From contig QPLR01000001.1 in the NCBI GenBank assembly GCA_003665935.1, positions 248,001 through 312,000 on the forward strand: a DNA stretch of 64,000 nt, in the 5' to 3' direction. The notes below the pieces were generated by a model. That model was given only the letters and a program-made list of their open reading frames with translations. It was not told where the DNA came from and ran no database searches. How positions within the stretch are numbered: position 1 is the first letter of the stretch; every line of letters starts with the position of its first letter. The translations under genes were made by a program, and so were the position numbers. Source of the DNA: Halobellus sp. Atlit-31R. Lineage in GTDB: Archaea > Halobacteriota > Halobacteria > Halobacteriales > Haloferacaceae. This document shows positions 51,547-60,057 of the stretch, one piece after another.

Positions 51547-52263
51547 TTATTCGCTGCTCTGTTGCTCGTCGAGCCACTGCTGGTACTCCTCCTGCGAGAC
51601 GACTTCGACGGTGAAGTACATCTGCGAGTGGGCGACGCCACAGTACTCAGTGCAGTAGCCCTGGTAGGTGCCTTCCTCGTAGGCGACGGTCTGGATCGTG
51701 TTCACCTGTCCCGGCATCGCGTCCGACTTGAGCCCCAGTTTCGGCACGTGGAAGCCGTGGATCACGTCGCGCGAGGTTACCTGAAACCGGACCGACCGGT
51801 CCTTCGGGATCACGATCTCGGTCCCGGTCGAGAAGTTACCCGACTCGGGGTAGGACATTTCCCAGCCCCACTGGTACGCCTCCGCGTGGACGACGACCGG
51901 CTCGCCGCCGGCGCCCTCGATCTGTGGGTCCTGCGCCGTGATGTTCTCGTTCGCGAGCACACCGTAGGACGCGACGCCGACGAAGAGGAGGATGATCGCG
52001 GTCGCGATCGTCCACGTGATCTCCAGTCGACGGTTCTCCTGCGTCGGCGACGGATCGTCGTTGTTTCTGAACTTCACCACCGTGTAGATGAGGATCCCCT
52101 CGACGAGAATGGTGATGGGAACCGCTATGTACAGCAGTTTCCCGTTCAGCCCGTTGATGAGCTCCGAGCTGGCGGACGCCTGCGCGGCGACCGGGTCCGC
52201 GATAAAGCCCGCCACCACCACCGTAAGCAGGGAAACGAGTCCCAAGCGAGTTTTTCGCATCAT
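51547..52263 (-). CDS. coxB: Cytochrome c oxidase subunit II
   Basis: CuA-containing electron-entry subunit. The 238-residue protein has a signal segment (1-28), two membrane helices (about 42-64 and 84-103) and a CuA cupredoxin domain with H169, C204-x3-C208-x3-H212-x2-M215 (YCTEYCGVAHSQM). The start at 52263 fits a CTATTTAC box about 25 bases upstream; ATG 52260 is almost as good. The longer frame from 52284 is excluded by the TATA position. Divergent from the heme-o-synthase fusion. Confidence 0.95.
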   Translation of the reverse strand: MMRKTRLGLVSLLTVVVAGFIADPVAAQASASSELINGLNGKLLYIAVPITILVEGILIYTVVKFRNNDDPSPTQENRRLEITWTIATAIILLFVGVASYGVLANENITAQDPQIEGAGGEPVVVHAEAYQWGWEMSYPESGNFSTGTEIVIPKDRSVRFQVTSRDVIHGFHVPKLGLKSDAMPGQVNTIQTVAYEEGTYQGYCTEYCGVAHSQMYFTVEVVSQEEYQQWLDEQQSSE

Positions 52264-52395
52264 CCGGCCGTTAGAAAGAGCCACGTAAATAGTTGCTGAC
52301 TTCGGTCATCGTAAACTGACATGTACCCGCGGAGTGCCCCGATCCCGCTCGGGAAAGCGGGGACCATAAGTACGGTGATTCCCAACGTTGCGTAG
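52264..52395. promoter_or_regulatory. Divergent promoter region coxB / ctaB fusion
   Basis: The 132-bp region holds CTATTTAC on the minus strand at 52285-52292 (25 bases from coxB) and CATAAGTA on the plus strand at 52365-52372 (27 bases from GTG 52396). A hairpin CCCGCT (52344-52349) / AGCGGG (52356-52361) lies just before the second box and could be a regulator site. Confidence 0.6.
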
Positions 52396-53811
52396 GTGAA
52401 TTTCGTGGCGTCGACTGCAACTCACAACAGATTCCACAGTTTGCTCGCAGCGACCGCCATCGGCGTCTATCTCCTCCTTCTCGTCGGCGCGACGACGGCC
52501 CTCACCGACGCGGCCGCGTCGTGTACCGCCTGGCCGGTCTGCGGCGACGGCTGGGCGACCCCGACGTCGACCGCTGGCTGGCTCGCGGTGGGCCATCGCC
52601 TGCTGGCCGTCGCCGTCGGTGTGCTTGGCGTCGTGACGGTCGTCACGGGCGTGCGTGCCGGTGCGGGCCGCCGCGTCCTCGGGGCGACGTTCCTGGCGGC
52701 GCTGCTGTACCCAGTGCAGGCCGCCCTCGGCGCGTTCGTCGCGCTCGGTGGTGCCGACGCGACGCTCTCGGCGGCGCATCTCACCGTCGGGATGGGGATC
52801 TTCGTCTCGCTGGTGGCCGCGCTCGCGTGGAGCCTCGAACGGGAGACCGGTGACCCGTCCGAAAAGCCCGTCGACGGCGTCGATCTCGACCCGCCGGTCG
52901 AGACGTCGTACGAGCCGACGATTCCGACGGACCGACGGGAGCGGCTCGTCGCGACGGTGACGGCGTACGTCAGGCTGACGAAACCGCGGTTGATGTGGCT
53001 GCTCTCGCTCGTCGCAGCCGCCGGGATGTCGCTGGCGGCGACGACGAACGGCGGGCTGACGATGGGCGTCGTACTCGCGACGCTCGGCGGCGGCGTCCTC
53101 TCGATCGGGGCGTCCGGAACCTTCAACCACGTCTTCGAGCGCGACATCGACCGTCGGATGCAGCGGACGAGCGACCGCCCCCTCGCGACGGATCTCGTTC
53201 CCGTCCGCAACGCGCTGGCGTTCGGCCTCCTGCTCGCGGCGGGATCGATCGCGCTGTTCGCGTGGGTGAACGTCCTCGCGGCGGTTCTCGGCGTGGCCGC
53301 GATCCTGTTCTACAGCATCGTCTACACGCTGTTGCTGAAACCGAACACGGTCCAAAACACCGTCATCGGCGGCGCGGCGGGAGCGCTCCCGGCGCTGATC
53401 GGGTGGGTCGCCGTCGACGGCCAGATCGGCCTCGGCGGCCTCGCGCTCGCGACCGTCATCTTCCTGTGGACGCCGGCGCACTTCTACAACCTCGCGCTCG
53501 CGTACAAAGACGACTACGAGCGCGGCGGCTTCCCGATGATGCCGGTCGTCCGCGGGGAGACGGCGACCCGAAAACACATCCTCTGGTATCTCGCGGCGAC
53601 GCTCGTCGCTGCGGGCGCGATGGCGTCGCTGAATGCCCTCGGCGTCGCGTACGCCCTCACGAGCGTCGTCTTCGGCGCGATCTTCCTCTACTTCGCGATC
53701 CGCCTGCACTACGAGCAGACCGAGGACGCCGCGTTCCGGTCGTTCCACGCGTCGAACGCGTATCTCGGGGCGCTGCTGCTCGCCGTCGTCATCGACACGC
53801 TGGCGGTGTAG
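52396..53811 (+). CDS. ctaB: Fusion of CtaA-like half domain and heme O synthase (protoheme farnesyltransferase)
   Basis: A 471-residue membrane protein. The N-terminal ~150 residues have four helices with GHRLLAV and AAHLTVG, resembling half of a heme A synthase (Cox15/CtaA). The C-terminal ~300 residues are UbiA-type protoheme IX farnesyltransferase (CtaB), with RLTKPRLMW, the Asp-rich FERDIDRRMQRTSDRP, and the second Asp motif AYKDDYERGG. It supplies heme O and possibly heme A to the aa3 oxidase. GTG 52396 has a TATA box at 27 bases; GTG 52405 is an alternative. Confidence 0.9.
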   Translation: MNFVASTATHNRFHSLLAATAIGVYLLLLVGATTALTDAAASCTAWPVCGDGWATPTSTAGWLAVGHRLLAVAVGVLGVVTVVTGVRAGAGRRVLGATFLAALLYPVQAALGAFVALGGADATLSAAHLTVGMGIFVSLVAALAWSLERETGDPSEKPVDGVDLDPPVETSYEPTIPTDRRERLVATVTAYVRLTKPRLMWLLSLVAAAGMSLAATTNGGLTMGVVLATLGGGVLSIGASGTFNHVFERDIDRRMQRTSDRPLATDLVPVRNALAFGLLLAAGSIALFAWVNVLAAVLGVAAILFYSIVYTLLLKPNTVQNTVIGGAAGALPALIGWVAVDGQIGLGGLALATVIFLWTPAHFYNLALAYKDDYERGGFPMMPVVRGETATRKHILWYLAATLVAAGAMASLNALGVAYALTSVVFGAIFLYFAIRLHYEQTEDAAFRSFHASNAYLGALLLAVVIDTLAV

Positions 53812-53814
53812 TCC

Positions 53815-54480
53815 GTGTCTGTCGCACGCGTGCGCGTCGACACGCGCGACCTCCTCTACGGGGCGCTCGTCGGGAACACGCTCGCGGCGCTTGCGGTCGC
53901 GTACGTCCTCGCCTCGGGAATCACGATCACCCAGCCGCGGTATGCGGTCTACGGGCTCGTTTGGATCTTCGTCGGCGTCCTCGCGATCTGGAAGACGGAT
54001 CCGAGTCCGGCCGAGGAACGGACGCGTCGCCGGGCCGCCGCCGTCGCCGTGCTCTACTTCCTCGCGCTCGCGGCGGCTGGCGGCGTCGTCGTCACTGCGA
54101 TGCGTCCCGGCGCGGGCGAGTTCGGCATCCGGCTGGCGACGCTCGCGCCCGGATGGGGCCCTGCGCCGATCCTCTCGACGCCGTGGGCTGCACTCGTGTT
54201 GATGCCCGCGCGCGTGGTCGGCTACGTCGCGCTGGCGTACCTAGTGTACGCGACCGTCATCGACGCCGCGGGCGCGGCCGTCTCGGGCGTGGTCGGCTTG
54301 CTCTCCTGTGTCTCCTGTTCGTGGCCGATCCTCGCGTCGCTGCTCTCGGGCGTCCTCGGTGGGAGTTCGGCGATCGTCGCCGCGACGTTCGACTTCTCTT
54401 ACGACGTCTCGACGGTCGTCTTCTTGGTGACGGTCGCGCTGCTGTACTGGCGGCCGCTCCTCGGGCGTCGGCTGGGCTGA
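53815..54480 (+). CDS. Membrane protein downstream of ctaB (DUF7546-like)
   Basis: A 221-residue protein with six to seven hydrophobic helices. GTG 53815 comes 3 bases after the ctaB stop, so co-translation is likely. A CVSC motif (CVSCSWPIL) sits in a short loop and could bind metal or be redox-active. A role in heme or copper insertion is possible from context only; not recognised by known function. Confidence 0.7.
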   Translation: MSVARVRVDTRDLLYGALVGNTLAALAVAYVLASGITITQPRYAVYGLVWIFVGVLAIWKTDPSPAEERTRRRAAAVAVLYFLALAAAGGVVVTAMRPGAGEFGIRLATLAPGWGPAPILSTPWAALVLMPARVVGYVALAYLVYATVIDAAGAAVSGVVGLLSCVSCSWPILASLLSGVLGGSSAIVAATFDFSYDVSTVVFLVTVALLYWRPLLGRRLG

Positions 54481-54494
54481 GTGGGGTCGATTCG

Positions 54495-54662
54495 TCAGGC
54501 GAACCCGACGGGCTGTGGCGCGAGTCGGTCCTCCGCGTCGCGCGTTTCGACGGGTTCCTCGCTGCACTCGGTATCTCCGTCCGATTCCCCGCCCTCGTCA
54601 CCCACGGCGACCGCGCGGTCGTGCTCTGTCGACGCGCGCAACTGGTGGGTGTGATGACACAT
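54495..54662 (-). CDS. Possible small protein (55 aa), MCHH type
   Basis: ATG 54662 gives MCHHTHQLRASTEHDRAVAV, followed by an acidic half. Short proteins starting MCHH or MCHE with an acidic tail are common in haloarchaea, possibly binding metal at the first Cys-His-His. It fills part of the 285-bp gap before the SelW-like gene. No TATA box with clean spacing was seen. Confidence 0.4.
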   Translation of the reverse strand: MCHHTHQLRASTEHDRAVAVGDEGGESDGDTECSEEPVETRDAEDRLAPQPVGFA

Positions 54663-54765
54663 ACCAAATTGAACGTTCGGTGCCGGCGAGCAAACGTCTG
54701 ACCTCGAGAGGAAATCCCCGCCCGCGACGCGCTTAACAGGGCACAGCGCGAAATTCCGGGCACCG

Positions 54766-54996
54766 ATGTCCACGATCGAAATCGAGTACTGCGTCCCCTG
54801 TGGTTTCTTAGAGCGCGCCGAGCGGATCCAGCACGCGCTCTTGGAACAGTTCGGCGATCGACTGGACCGCGTCGCGCTCGTGACCGGTGACCACGGGATA
54901 CTGACGGTCGCCGTCGACGGCGAGGTCGTCTGGGACAAAGCCGACGACGACTACGACGTCGACGAGATTACCCGCCGCGTTCGCAGCGCGATCTGA
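54766..54996 (+). CDS. Rdx/SelT-SelW-SelH-type redox protein
   Basis: A 76-residue thioredoxin-like protein with the redox motif C9-V-P-C12 after a first beta strand (MSTIEIEYCVPC), then helix (LERAERIQHALLEQFG) and VDGEVVWDK. This is the Rdx family, containing Cys in place of selenocysteine. Substrate unknown. ATG 54766. Confidence 0.87.
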   Translation: MSTIEIEYCVPCGFLERAERIQHALLEQFGDRLDRVALVTGDHGILTVAVDGEVVWDKADDDYDVDEITRRVRSAI

Positions 54997-55045
54997 TCGC
55001 CCCGGCCGTCGCCGGCAGGCCGGACAGCGCCGTCGGCCGATACGC

Positions 55046-55453
55046 TCACTCGACCGGCTCGAAGCGGAACCCGTCCCACTCCTGGCTCGCCGGTTCGCGG
55101 ATGCCTTCCTCGGGGTCTCTGAGTTCTGCACAGTAGACAGGCTGCACCGCGTCCCCGACCTCGACGTCGTCGGTGGTCGCCTGCCCGATCGCCCGCACGG
55201 GCTCGCCGTCGACGTCGAACTCGACGATCGCGAGCGTGTTGGGCTGCCGAACGCCGGGCGGTGTCGCCGTCGAGGTCGTCCAGGTGATAACTTCGGCGAC
55301 GTACTCGCTCAGATCGACGGTGCCGATCGGCTCCTCGCCGCCGGGTCCGAACGGGTGGCCGGGGTAGGTGATGCTCCCGTCGGGGTAGCGGTACGCTTCC
55401 ATCGTCTGCTCGCTCTCGTCGGTCGGACTGTGGTCCTGTGGTTCGTCGCTCAT
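55046..55453 (-). CDS. DUF35-type OB-fold acyl-CoA-binding protein (zinc ribbon lost)
   Basis: A 135-residue partner of thiolases. The OB core is visible (GTVDLSEYVAEVITWTT, LAIVEFDVDGEPVRAIGQ). The usual N-terminal zinc-ribbon cysteines are missing: the region (YRYPDGSITYPGHPFGPGGE) has none. It overlaps the thiolase gene by 4 bases, so the two form a complex as in archaeal thiolase-DUF35 pairs. ATG 55453. Confidence 0.82.
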   Translation of the reverse strand: MSDEPQDHSPTDESEQTMEAYRYPDGSITYPGHPFGPGGEEPIGTVDLSEYVAEVITWTTSTATPPGVRQPNTLAIVEFDVDGEPVRAIGQATTDDVEVGDAVQPVYCAELRDPEEGIREPASQEWDGFRFEPVE

Positions 55454-56604
55454 ACGCGGCCCTCCAGAATCGTCGTCGTCACGCAGTTCCCGAAGCCGCC
55501 GACGTTGCAGGCGAGTGCGGTCTCGGCGTCGACCTGCCGCGCACCCGCGTCGCCGGTGACCTGCTGGTAGATCTCGTACACCTGTGCCACGCCGGACGCG
55601 CCGAGGGGATGGCCCTTGGACTTCAGGCCGCCGGAGGTGTTGATCGGGAGTTCGCCGTCGCGGTCGGTGACGCCGTCCTCGACTGCCTTCCACCCCTCGC
55701 CCTTCTCGAAGAAGCCGAGGTCCTCCGACTGGAGGAACTCCAGGATGGTGAACATATCGTGGAGTTCCGCCATATCGACGTCGTCGGGGCCGATCTCGGC
55801 CATCTCGTATGCCTGTTCGGCGGAGTTGACGACGCCGCCCATCGTCGTCGGGTCCGCGCGCTCGTGGACGACGTGGGTGTCCGTCGCGCCGCCGATCCCG
55901 GAGACGACGGCGTACTCGTCGACGTGCTCGCGGGCGACGGACTCGGGGCAGAACAGCAGCGCCGCCGACCCGTCCGTGATCGGACAGAAGTCGTAGAGCC
56001 GGAGCGGGTCGGCGACGATCGGCGACTCCAAGACGGTGTCGAGGTCGACTTCCTTCTGGAACTGCGCGTGGGGGTTGTCGACGCCGTTCTTGTGGTTCTT
56101 CACCGCGACCCTGCCGAGCGACTCCCGCGGTGCGTCGTACTTGTCGAGATACCGGCGTGCGGTCAGTCCCGCAAAGGAGGGGAGCGTGACGCCGTGTTTG
56201 TACTCGACGGGATGGGTCAGCGACGCGATGACGTCCGTCGCCTCCGCGGTCGACCGGTGCGTCATCTTCTCGCCGCCGACGAGGAGCGTCATCTCCGATG
56301 CGCCGGAGGCGACCGACTGCCAGGCCGCGTACACGCCCGCGCCGCCGGAGGACGACGTCTGGTCGATCCGCGCCGTGTATGCTGGCACCGCAGACAGGTC
56401 GTGTGCGAGTGCGTTCGGGACGCCGGTCTGGCCCTCGAACTCCCCACTCGCCATATTCGAGACGTACAGGTGATCGACGGCGTCGGCCGAGACGCCAGCG
56501 TCGTCGAGACAGGCGCTTCCCGCCTCGGCGAGCAGCCCGCGGATCCACTCCTCGCGCTGCCCGAACTGGGTCATCGACGCGCCGATGATCGCTACGCGAT
56601 CCAT
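55450..56604 (-). CDS. Thiolase-family protein with Ser in place of the nucleophilic Cys
   Basis: A 384-residue thiolase-fold protein. The late motifs are intact: GHPLGASG (His) and CNVGGFG (second Cys). The nucleophile segment reads IDQTSSSGGAG, so the Cys aligned with Cys89 of Zoogloea thiolase is Ser84. Catalysis of Claisen condensation is uncertain; it may be a structural or acyl-transfer variant. Overlaps the DUF35 gene by 4 bases. Confidence 0.87.
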   Translation of the reverse strand: MDRVAIIGASMTQFGQREEWIRGLLAEAGSACLDDAGVSADAVDHLYVSNMASGEFEGQTGVPNALAHDLSAVPAYTARIDQTSSSGGAGVYAAWQSVASGASEMTLLVGGEKMTHRSTAEATDVIASLTHPVEYKHGVTLPSFAGLTARRYLDKYDAPRESLGRVAVKNHKNGVDNPHAQFQKEVDLDTVLESPIVADPLRLYDFCPITDGSAALLFCPESVAREHVDEYAVVSGIGGATDTHVVHERADPTTMGGVVNSAEQAYEMAEIGPDDVDMAELHDMFTILEFLQSEDLGFFEKGEGWKAVEDGVTDRDGELPINTSGGLKSKGHPLGASGVAQVYEIYQQVTGDAGARQVDAETALACNVGGFGNCVTTTILEGRV

Positions 56605-56738
56605 AGTCGAGAACGACGGGGTGGTGGCTTACCGGTTTCCCTTCCGGAAGGCCGACCTCGACGTCCTCGACGTGTGGGCCGAATCGCGTGGGCTCTCGAA
56701 GCGCTTACACGCGAGCCAGTGCCACGTGCAATACGACT

Positions 56739-57155
56739 ATGGATCTCAAGTCCGTCGCCCCGACGATCGGTGCTATCGTGTGTCTGGTCCTCGCGGGGGT
56801 CGTCTTCGCGCCCGCGCTCGTCATCTCGGCACCGGCTGCAGGCGTCGCCGAGTACTACGCGTCCGGTCCGATCGGCGTCTCGGTCGTCGGCGTGCTCGCG
56901 CTGCTCGACGTGGTGGTTTTTCTGGCCGGTGCACAGGAACGGTCGGACCCCCAGACGCTCGCCGGCTTTGCACTCGTCTCGTCGCTCGCGATGGTGGTGT
57001 TCTCACTCCTGTGGGCACTGTCGATCGATCCGACGCTGCTCTTCAGTTTCCCCGCCGAGTACGCCTGGATCGAGACGCACCGGTGGATCGTCGTCACGGG
57101 CGCGGCCGTCGCCGCGATCGCGGCAGGGAGTTACGCTCGCGGCGTCCTGCGCTGA
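56739..57155 (+). CDS. Haloarchaeal four-helix membrane protein (DUF7548-like)
   Basis: A 138-residue protein starting MDLKSVAPTIGAIVCLVLAG with four hydrophobic helices. Hypothetical, similar in shape to haloarchaeal DUF7548 proteins (from memory). ATG 56739; lies between the thiolase gene and the SRP RNA. Confidence 0.65.
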   Translation: MDLKSVAPTIGAIVCLVLAGVVFAPALVISAPAAGVAEYYASGPIGVSVVGVLALLDVVVFLAGAQERSDPQTLAGFALVSSLAMVVFSLLWALSIDPTLLFSFPAEYAWIETHRWIVVTGAAVAAIAAGSYARGVLR

Positions 57156-57260
57156 GGGCCGGTCCGGAGGCGACGCCGAATCACCCCGCCGGCGTCCGGC
57201 GATCGGCGGGTCGCAGAGTCGAAAGCCCCTTATGTTGCCCCAGTCTACTTTATGATGGAC

Positions 57261-57564
57261 TAGGTCGGGCAGCTAGGCCCTGCTCTTCACCCGCATCTTT
57301 GGCCTTCAGCGGGGACCGAACCCGGGGGCGTCCGGTCAGACCGACACGGGCCCCGGAAGCCAACGTCGAAACCTCGTCCTTCGGGGACGGCGGTTCGTGA
57401 ACGCCGGCCGCAGGGTCGGTCTGCCACGATTCGCCGCTGGCATCCCGTCAGGCGCGGAAGCGAGCAGCGGACCAGTGGACGTTCGTCGCTCGGAGGATCG
57501 CGGGGTGGAGGAGGCGACCGGGATTCCCCGTGCCGGAACGTCGGGCAATCCCGCTGTCCGCCAT
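57261..57564 (+). ncRNA. ffs: Signal recognition particle RNA (7S RNA)
   Basis: RNA scaffold of the archaeal SRP, about 304 nt. The 5' end GG(T)CGGGCAGC pairs with the 3' end GCTGTCCGCC (57553-57562), closing helix 5. The S-domain tetraloop/asymmetric loop motif GGAAGCGAGCAGC (57456-57468) and the following GGTGGAGGAGGCGACC-type loop are the SRP54-binding region. A CTTATG box lies at 57229-57234, 27-32 bases upstream. ORFs through this region are spurious. The SRP19 gene is at 38666. Confidence 0.93.
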
Positions 57565-57612
57565 TCATACCGTTCTCACGTCGAAGAGTGGAGACGCGGC
57601 TCCGTCGCGGAC

Positions 57613-57951
57613 TTACGACGGCGCGTCGAGATCGACCGTCAGTTTCGTCTCGGCGTCACCGCGTGTGATCCGCACTTCGAGTTCCGAACCCTCGTCGGGC
57701 ACCGAGACCGTGACCGTGCCGTCGGCGTCGGTCGTTCCGACGCGGTCCTCGCCGACGGAGACCGCTGCGTCTGCGACGGCCGATCCGTTCTGTGTGACGC
57801 TGACCGTCGCGTTCGCGCCCTGCAGGCGCGTCAGATCGACGGTCCTGTCGTCGACGTCGTACTCGGCCCACTCCGTATCCCCGCCCTCGTCCTCGGAGTC
57901 GAGTTCGGTGCCCGCAGTCGCTGCGGCCAGTCGGGGTCGCGTCGTCGACAT
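57613..57951 (-). CDS. Hypothetical protein with an Ig/CarboxypepD-reg-like domain
   Basis: A 112-residue acidic protein starting MSTTRPRLAAATAGTELD. After a disordered N-terminus (1-40) come beta-rich sequences (NATVSVTQNGSAVADAAVSVGE, GTVTVSVPDEGSELEVRIT), an Ig-like fold. It lacks a clear signal peptide. Function unknown. Convergent with the SRP RNA. Confidence 0.6.
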   Translation of the reverse strand: MSTTRPRLAAATAGTELDSEDEGGDTEWAEYDVDDRTVDLTRLQGANATVSVTQNGSAVADAAVSVGEDRVGTTDADGTVTVSVPDEGSELEVRITRGDAETKLTVDLDAPS

Positions 57952-58042
57952 CGCTCGCCTCCTCGTCTACGTCGCTCGTCTCGGATTTGGCCCGTTTAAT
58001 TCGGGTACAGCGTGGGTTATCGCAGACGAAGGGCGCGGCAGG

Positions 58043-58906
58043 TCAACCCCACGCGCCGAGGCTCGCCTGCACGTCGCGCGTCGTCGCCTCCGGCGTCGCC
58101 TCGTACCCCACGAGATCCCGCAGGTCGACGGCGTACGTGCTCCCGGCGTGATCGAGCACGAGCAGTCGCCCCTGTACGCCCCGGACGGTCCCGGTCGCGA
58201 TCGTCTCGGAGACGGGGCGGTCACAGAGGTCGAGTCTGTACTCGAAGTCGAAGCGGTCGGCGTCGTCGACGTCGTACGCTGCGAGCAGCTCGTTCCACGC
58301 GTCGGCGTCGACGCCGCGGTGGAGGCCCGCGCGCTTCGTCGGGACGCGGACCCGGTCGGAAATCTCGACCGCGATCTCGGCCTCGCGTTCCCGCGCAATG
58401 CGCCCGTCCGGGACCGTCTGGACGAGTGCGCCGCGGTCTGCGCCCTGTTCGCGGAGTCGCGTCTCCAGTCGCCACGCCTTCGTGACGCCGACTTTGAACG
58501 CGTCCGGAGCGAACGCCGCGAGGTAGATCGCGTGTTCCTCGAAACAGTCCATCTCGTCTTTCAGACACGTCCCCGTGCACTTCGCACAGACCCACGTCGA
58601 ACGGTGCTGCGGGCAGTACGGTGCCGACGAGTTCGAACACGGGAGATGCCCCTCGTCGGTGACGACACCGGCGCAGTGGCGTTCCGCCAGCGTGTACGCG
58701 AGATCGGTGCCCGGATCGAGCGACACGTACTCGACGTCGTGGGGGGCGTCGTCGGTGCGATCGGTGTCGGGCGTTTTGCCGCTGTCGACGTCGGTCGTCC
58801 CGTCGGGGTCGGTGTCTGTCGTCTCGTCGGGGTCGGCGTCTGGCGTGCCGCTGGCGTGGCTCACGTAGAGACCTGGCCCGCTCGTGTCGTAGCCGACGAA
58901 CTGCAC
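58043..58906 (-). CDS. DUF2797 protein
   Basis: A 287-residue protein with a cysteine-rich centre (HCAGVV, YCPQH, CAKCTGTC) likely to bind zinc, followed by a GIY-YIG-like segment (HAIYLAAFAPDAFKVGVT, RLETRLREQGA). An acidic low-complexity insert (about 22-56) carries TDTDPDGTTDVDSG-like repeats. DUF2797 proteins are common in archaea and of unknown function, possibly nucleic-acid binding. ATG 58906. Confidence 0.82.
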   Translation of the reverse strand: MQFVGYDTSGPGLYVSHASGTPDADPDETTDTDPDGTTDVDSGKTPDTDRTDDAPHDVEYVSLDPGTDLAYTLAERHCAGVVTDEGHLPCSNSSAPYCPQHRSTWVCAKCTGTCLKDEMDCFEEHAIYLAAFAPDAFKVGVTKAWRLETRLREQGADRGALVQTVPDGRIAREREAEIAVEISDRVRVPTKRAGLHRGVDADAWNELLAAYDVDDADRFDFEYRLDLCDRPVSETIATGTVRGVQGRLLVLDHAGSTYAVDLRDLVGYEATPEATTRDVQASLGAWG

Positions 58907-58997
58907 GATCCAGCGTTACGGTCGCGGAGGCAAAGCGGTGCCGTTCCGATCCGGTGCCGGAAGACCGCAGCCGGCGGCCGCCGCGACGCGCTCGCAG

Positions 58998-59942
58998 CTA
59001 CGCTTCGGACTCGGCACGCAGTTCCGCGTGCAGCTCTTCGGCCGCGCGCCGGACGGCGTCGTCGCTGGAGGCGTCGGCCTCCCAGCCGAGGCCGGCGAGC
59101 TTCTCGACGGAGAGCCGCATCCGGGGGACGTCACCTTCCCAGCCGCGGTCGCCGCCGGTGTACGCGTAGTCGGGGTCGAGATCCATCACGTCGGCGACGA
59201 TGTCGGCGATCCGGTTCACGGAGGTCGTGGTTCGCGTTCCCAGATTGTAGGTGTTCATCGCGGCGTCGGCGTGTTCGACGACGTGGCAGATGGCGTCGAC
59301 GCACTCGGTGACGTGGAGGTAGGACTTCTCCTGGCGGCCGTCGCCGAGAATCTCCAGCGTGTCGGGGTCGGCCAGTAGTTTCTCGATGAAGTCGGGGACG
59401 ACGTTGCCGCGCTGGTGCGGACCGACGATGTTCGCGAAGCGGAAGCACCACACCGTGAACTCCTTGCTGTGGGCGTACGTCGAGAGCAGTCCCTCGTCGG
59501 CGAGCTTCGACGCGCCGTAGACGCTTATCGGTTCCAGCGGCGCGTAGTCCTCCGGCGTCGGTCGCGGCGCTTCGCCGTACACCGTCGACGACGAGGTGAA
59601 CGCGACGTCGGAGACGCCGACTTCGTCCATCCGTTCGAGGACGTTGTACGTCATCTCGGTGTTCTCCTCGAAGAGCTTCCGCGGGTCGGCGAAGTTGGTG
59701 TCGGTGTACGCCGCGAGGTGGAACACGACGTCGACGTCGGCGGTGATCACGTCCGCGACGTCGGCCGGAGCCGTCAGATCGGCCTCGACGAACTCGACGC
59801 CCGCGGGGACGCGGTCGCGCGTGCCTTTCGAGAGGTCGTCGGCGACGACGACGTCGTTGTCGTCGCGGAGTCGCCGCGCGAGGTGTGAGCCGACGAGCCC
59901 CGCGCCGCCGGTAACGACGATTCGCTTCCCAGAGAGGTTCAT
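58998..59942 (-). CDS. NAD-dependent epimerase/dehydratase (UDP-sugar 4-epimerase type)
   Basis: A 314-residue extended short-chain dehydrogenase with NAD-binding TGGAGLVGSH (12-21), the catalytic SSSTVYGE and YGASK (Tyr/Lys pair), and FRFANIVGPHQRG. Acts on nucleotide sugars, probably for surface glycan synthesis. No glycosyltransferase cluster surrounds it. ATG 59942. Confidence 0.9.
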   Translation of the reverse strand: MNLSGKRIVVTGGAGLVGSHLARRLRDDNDVVVADDLSKGTRDRVPAGVEFVEADLTAPADVADVITADVDVVFHLAAYTDTNFADPRKLFEENTEMTYNVLERMDEVGVSDVAFTSSSTVYGEAPRPTPEDYAPLEPISVYGASKLADEGLLSTYAHSKEFTVWCFRFANIVGPHQRGNVVPDFIEKLLADPDTLEILGDGRQEKSYLHVTECVDAICHVVEHADAAMNTYNLGTRTTTSVNRIADIVADVMDLDPDYAYTGGDRGWEGDVPRMRLSVEKLAGLGWEADASSDDAVRRAAEELHAELRAESEA

Positions 59943-60057
59943 ATCACTTCTGGTCGTGGCGGCGGTAAGTGCGTTCTCCTTTTCGAGACGTGACCACTCG
60001 TGCCGGGGGCGTACGCCATCCGAAGCGCCTTAGCGGCCGCACCGTCTCGACTCGGCT

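Noticed and set aside
52306-53748. 480-codon minus-strand ORF opposite the heme-o-synthase fusion
   Set aside because: Highly charged shadow sequence with no motif; the plus strand carries a clear UbiA-type protein.
55438-57255. Long plus ORF across the thiolase genes
   Set aside because: Thiolase and DUF35 motifs on the minus strand explain the region; the plus frame has no domain.
57397-57999. Plus ORF through the SRP RNA
   Set aside because: The region folds as 7S RNA and the ORF runs antisense through the Ig-like gene; Arg-rich composition is artefactual.
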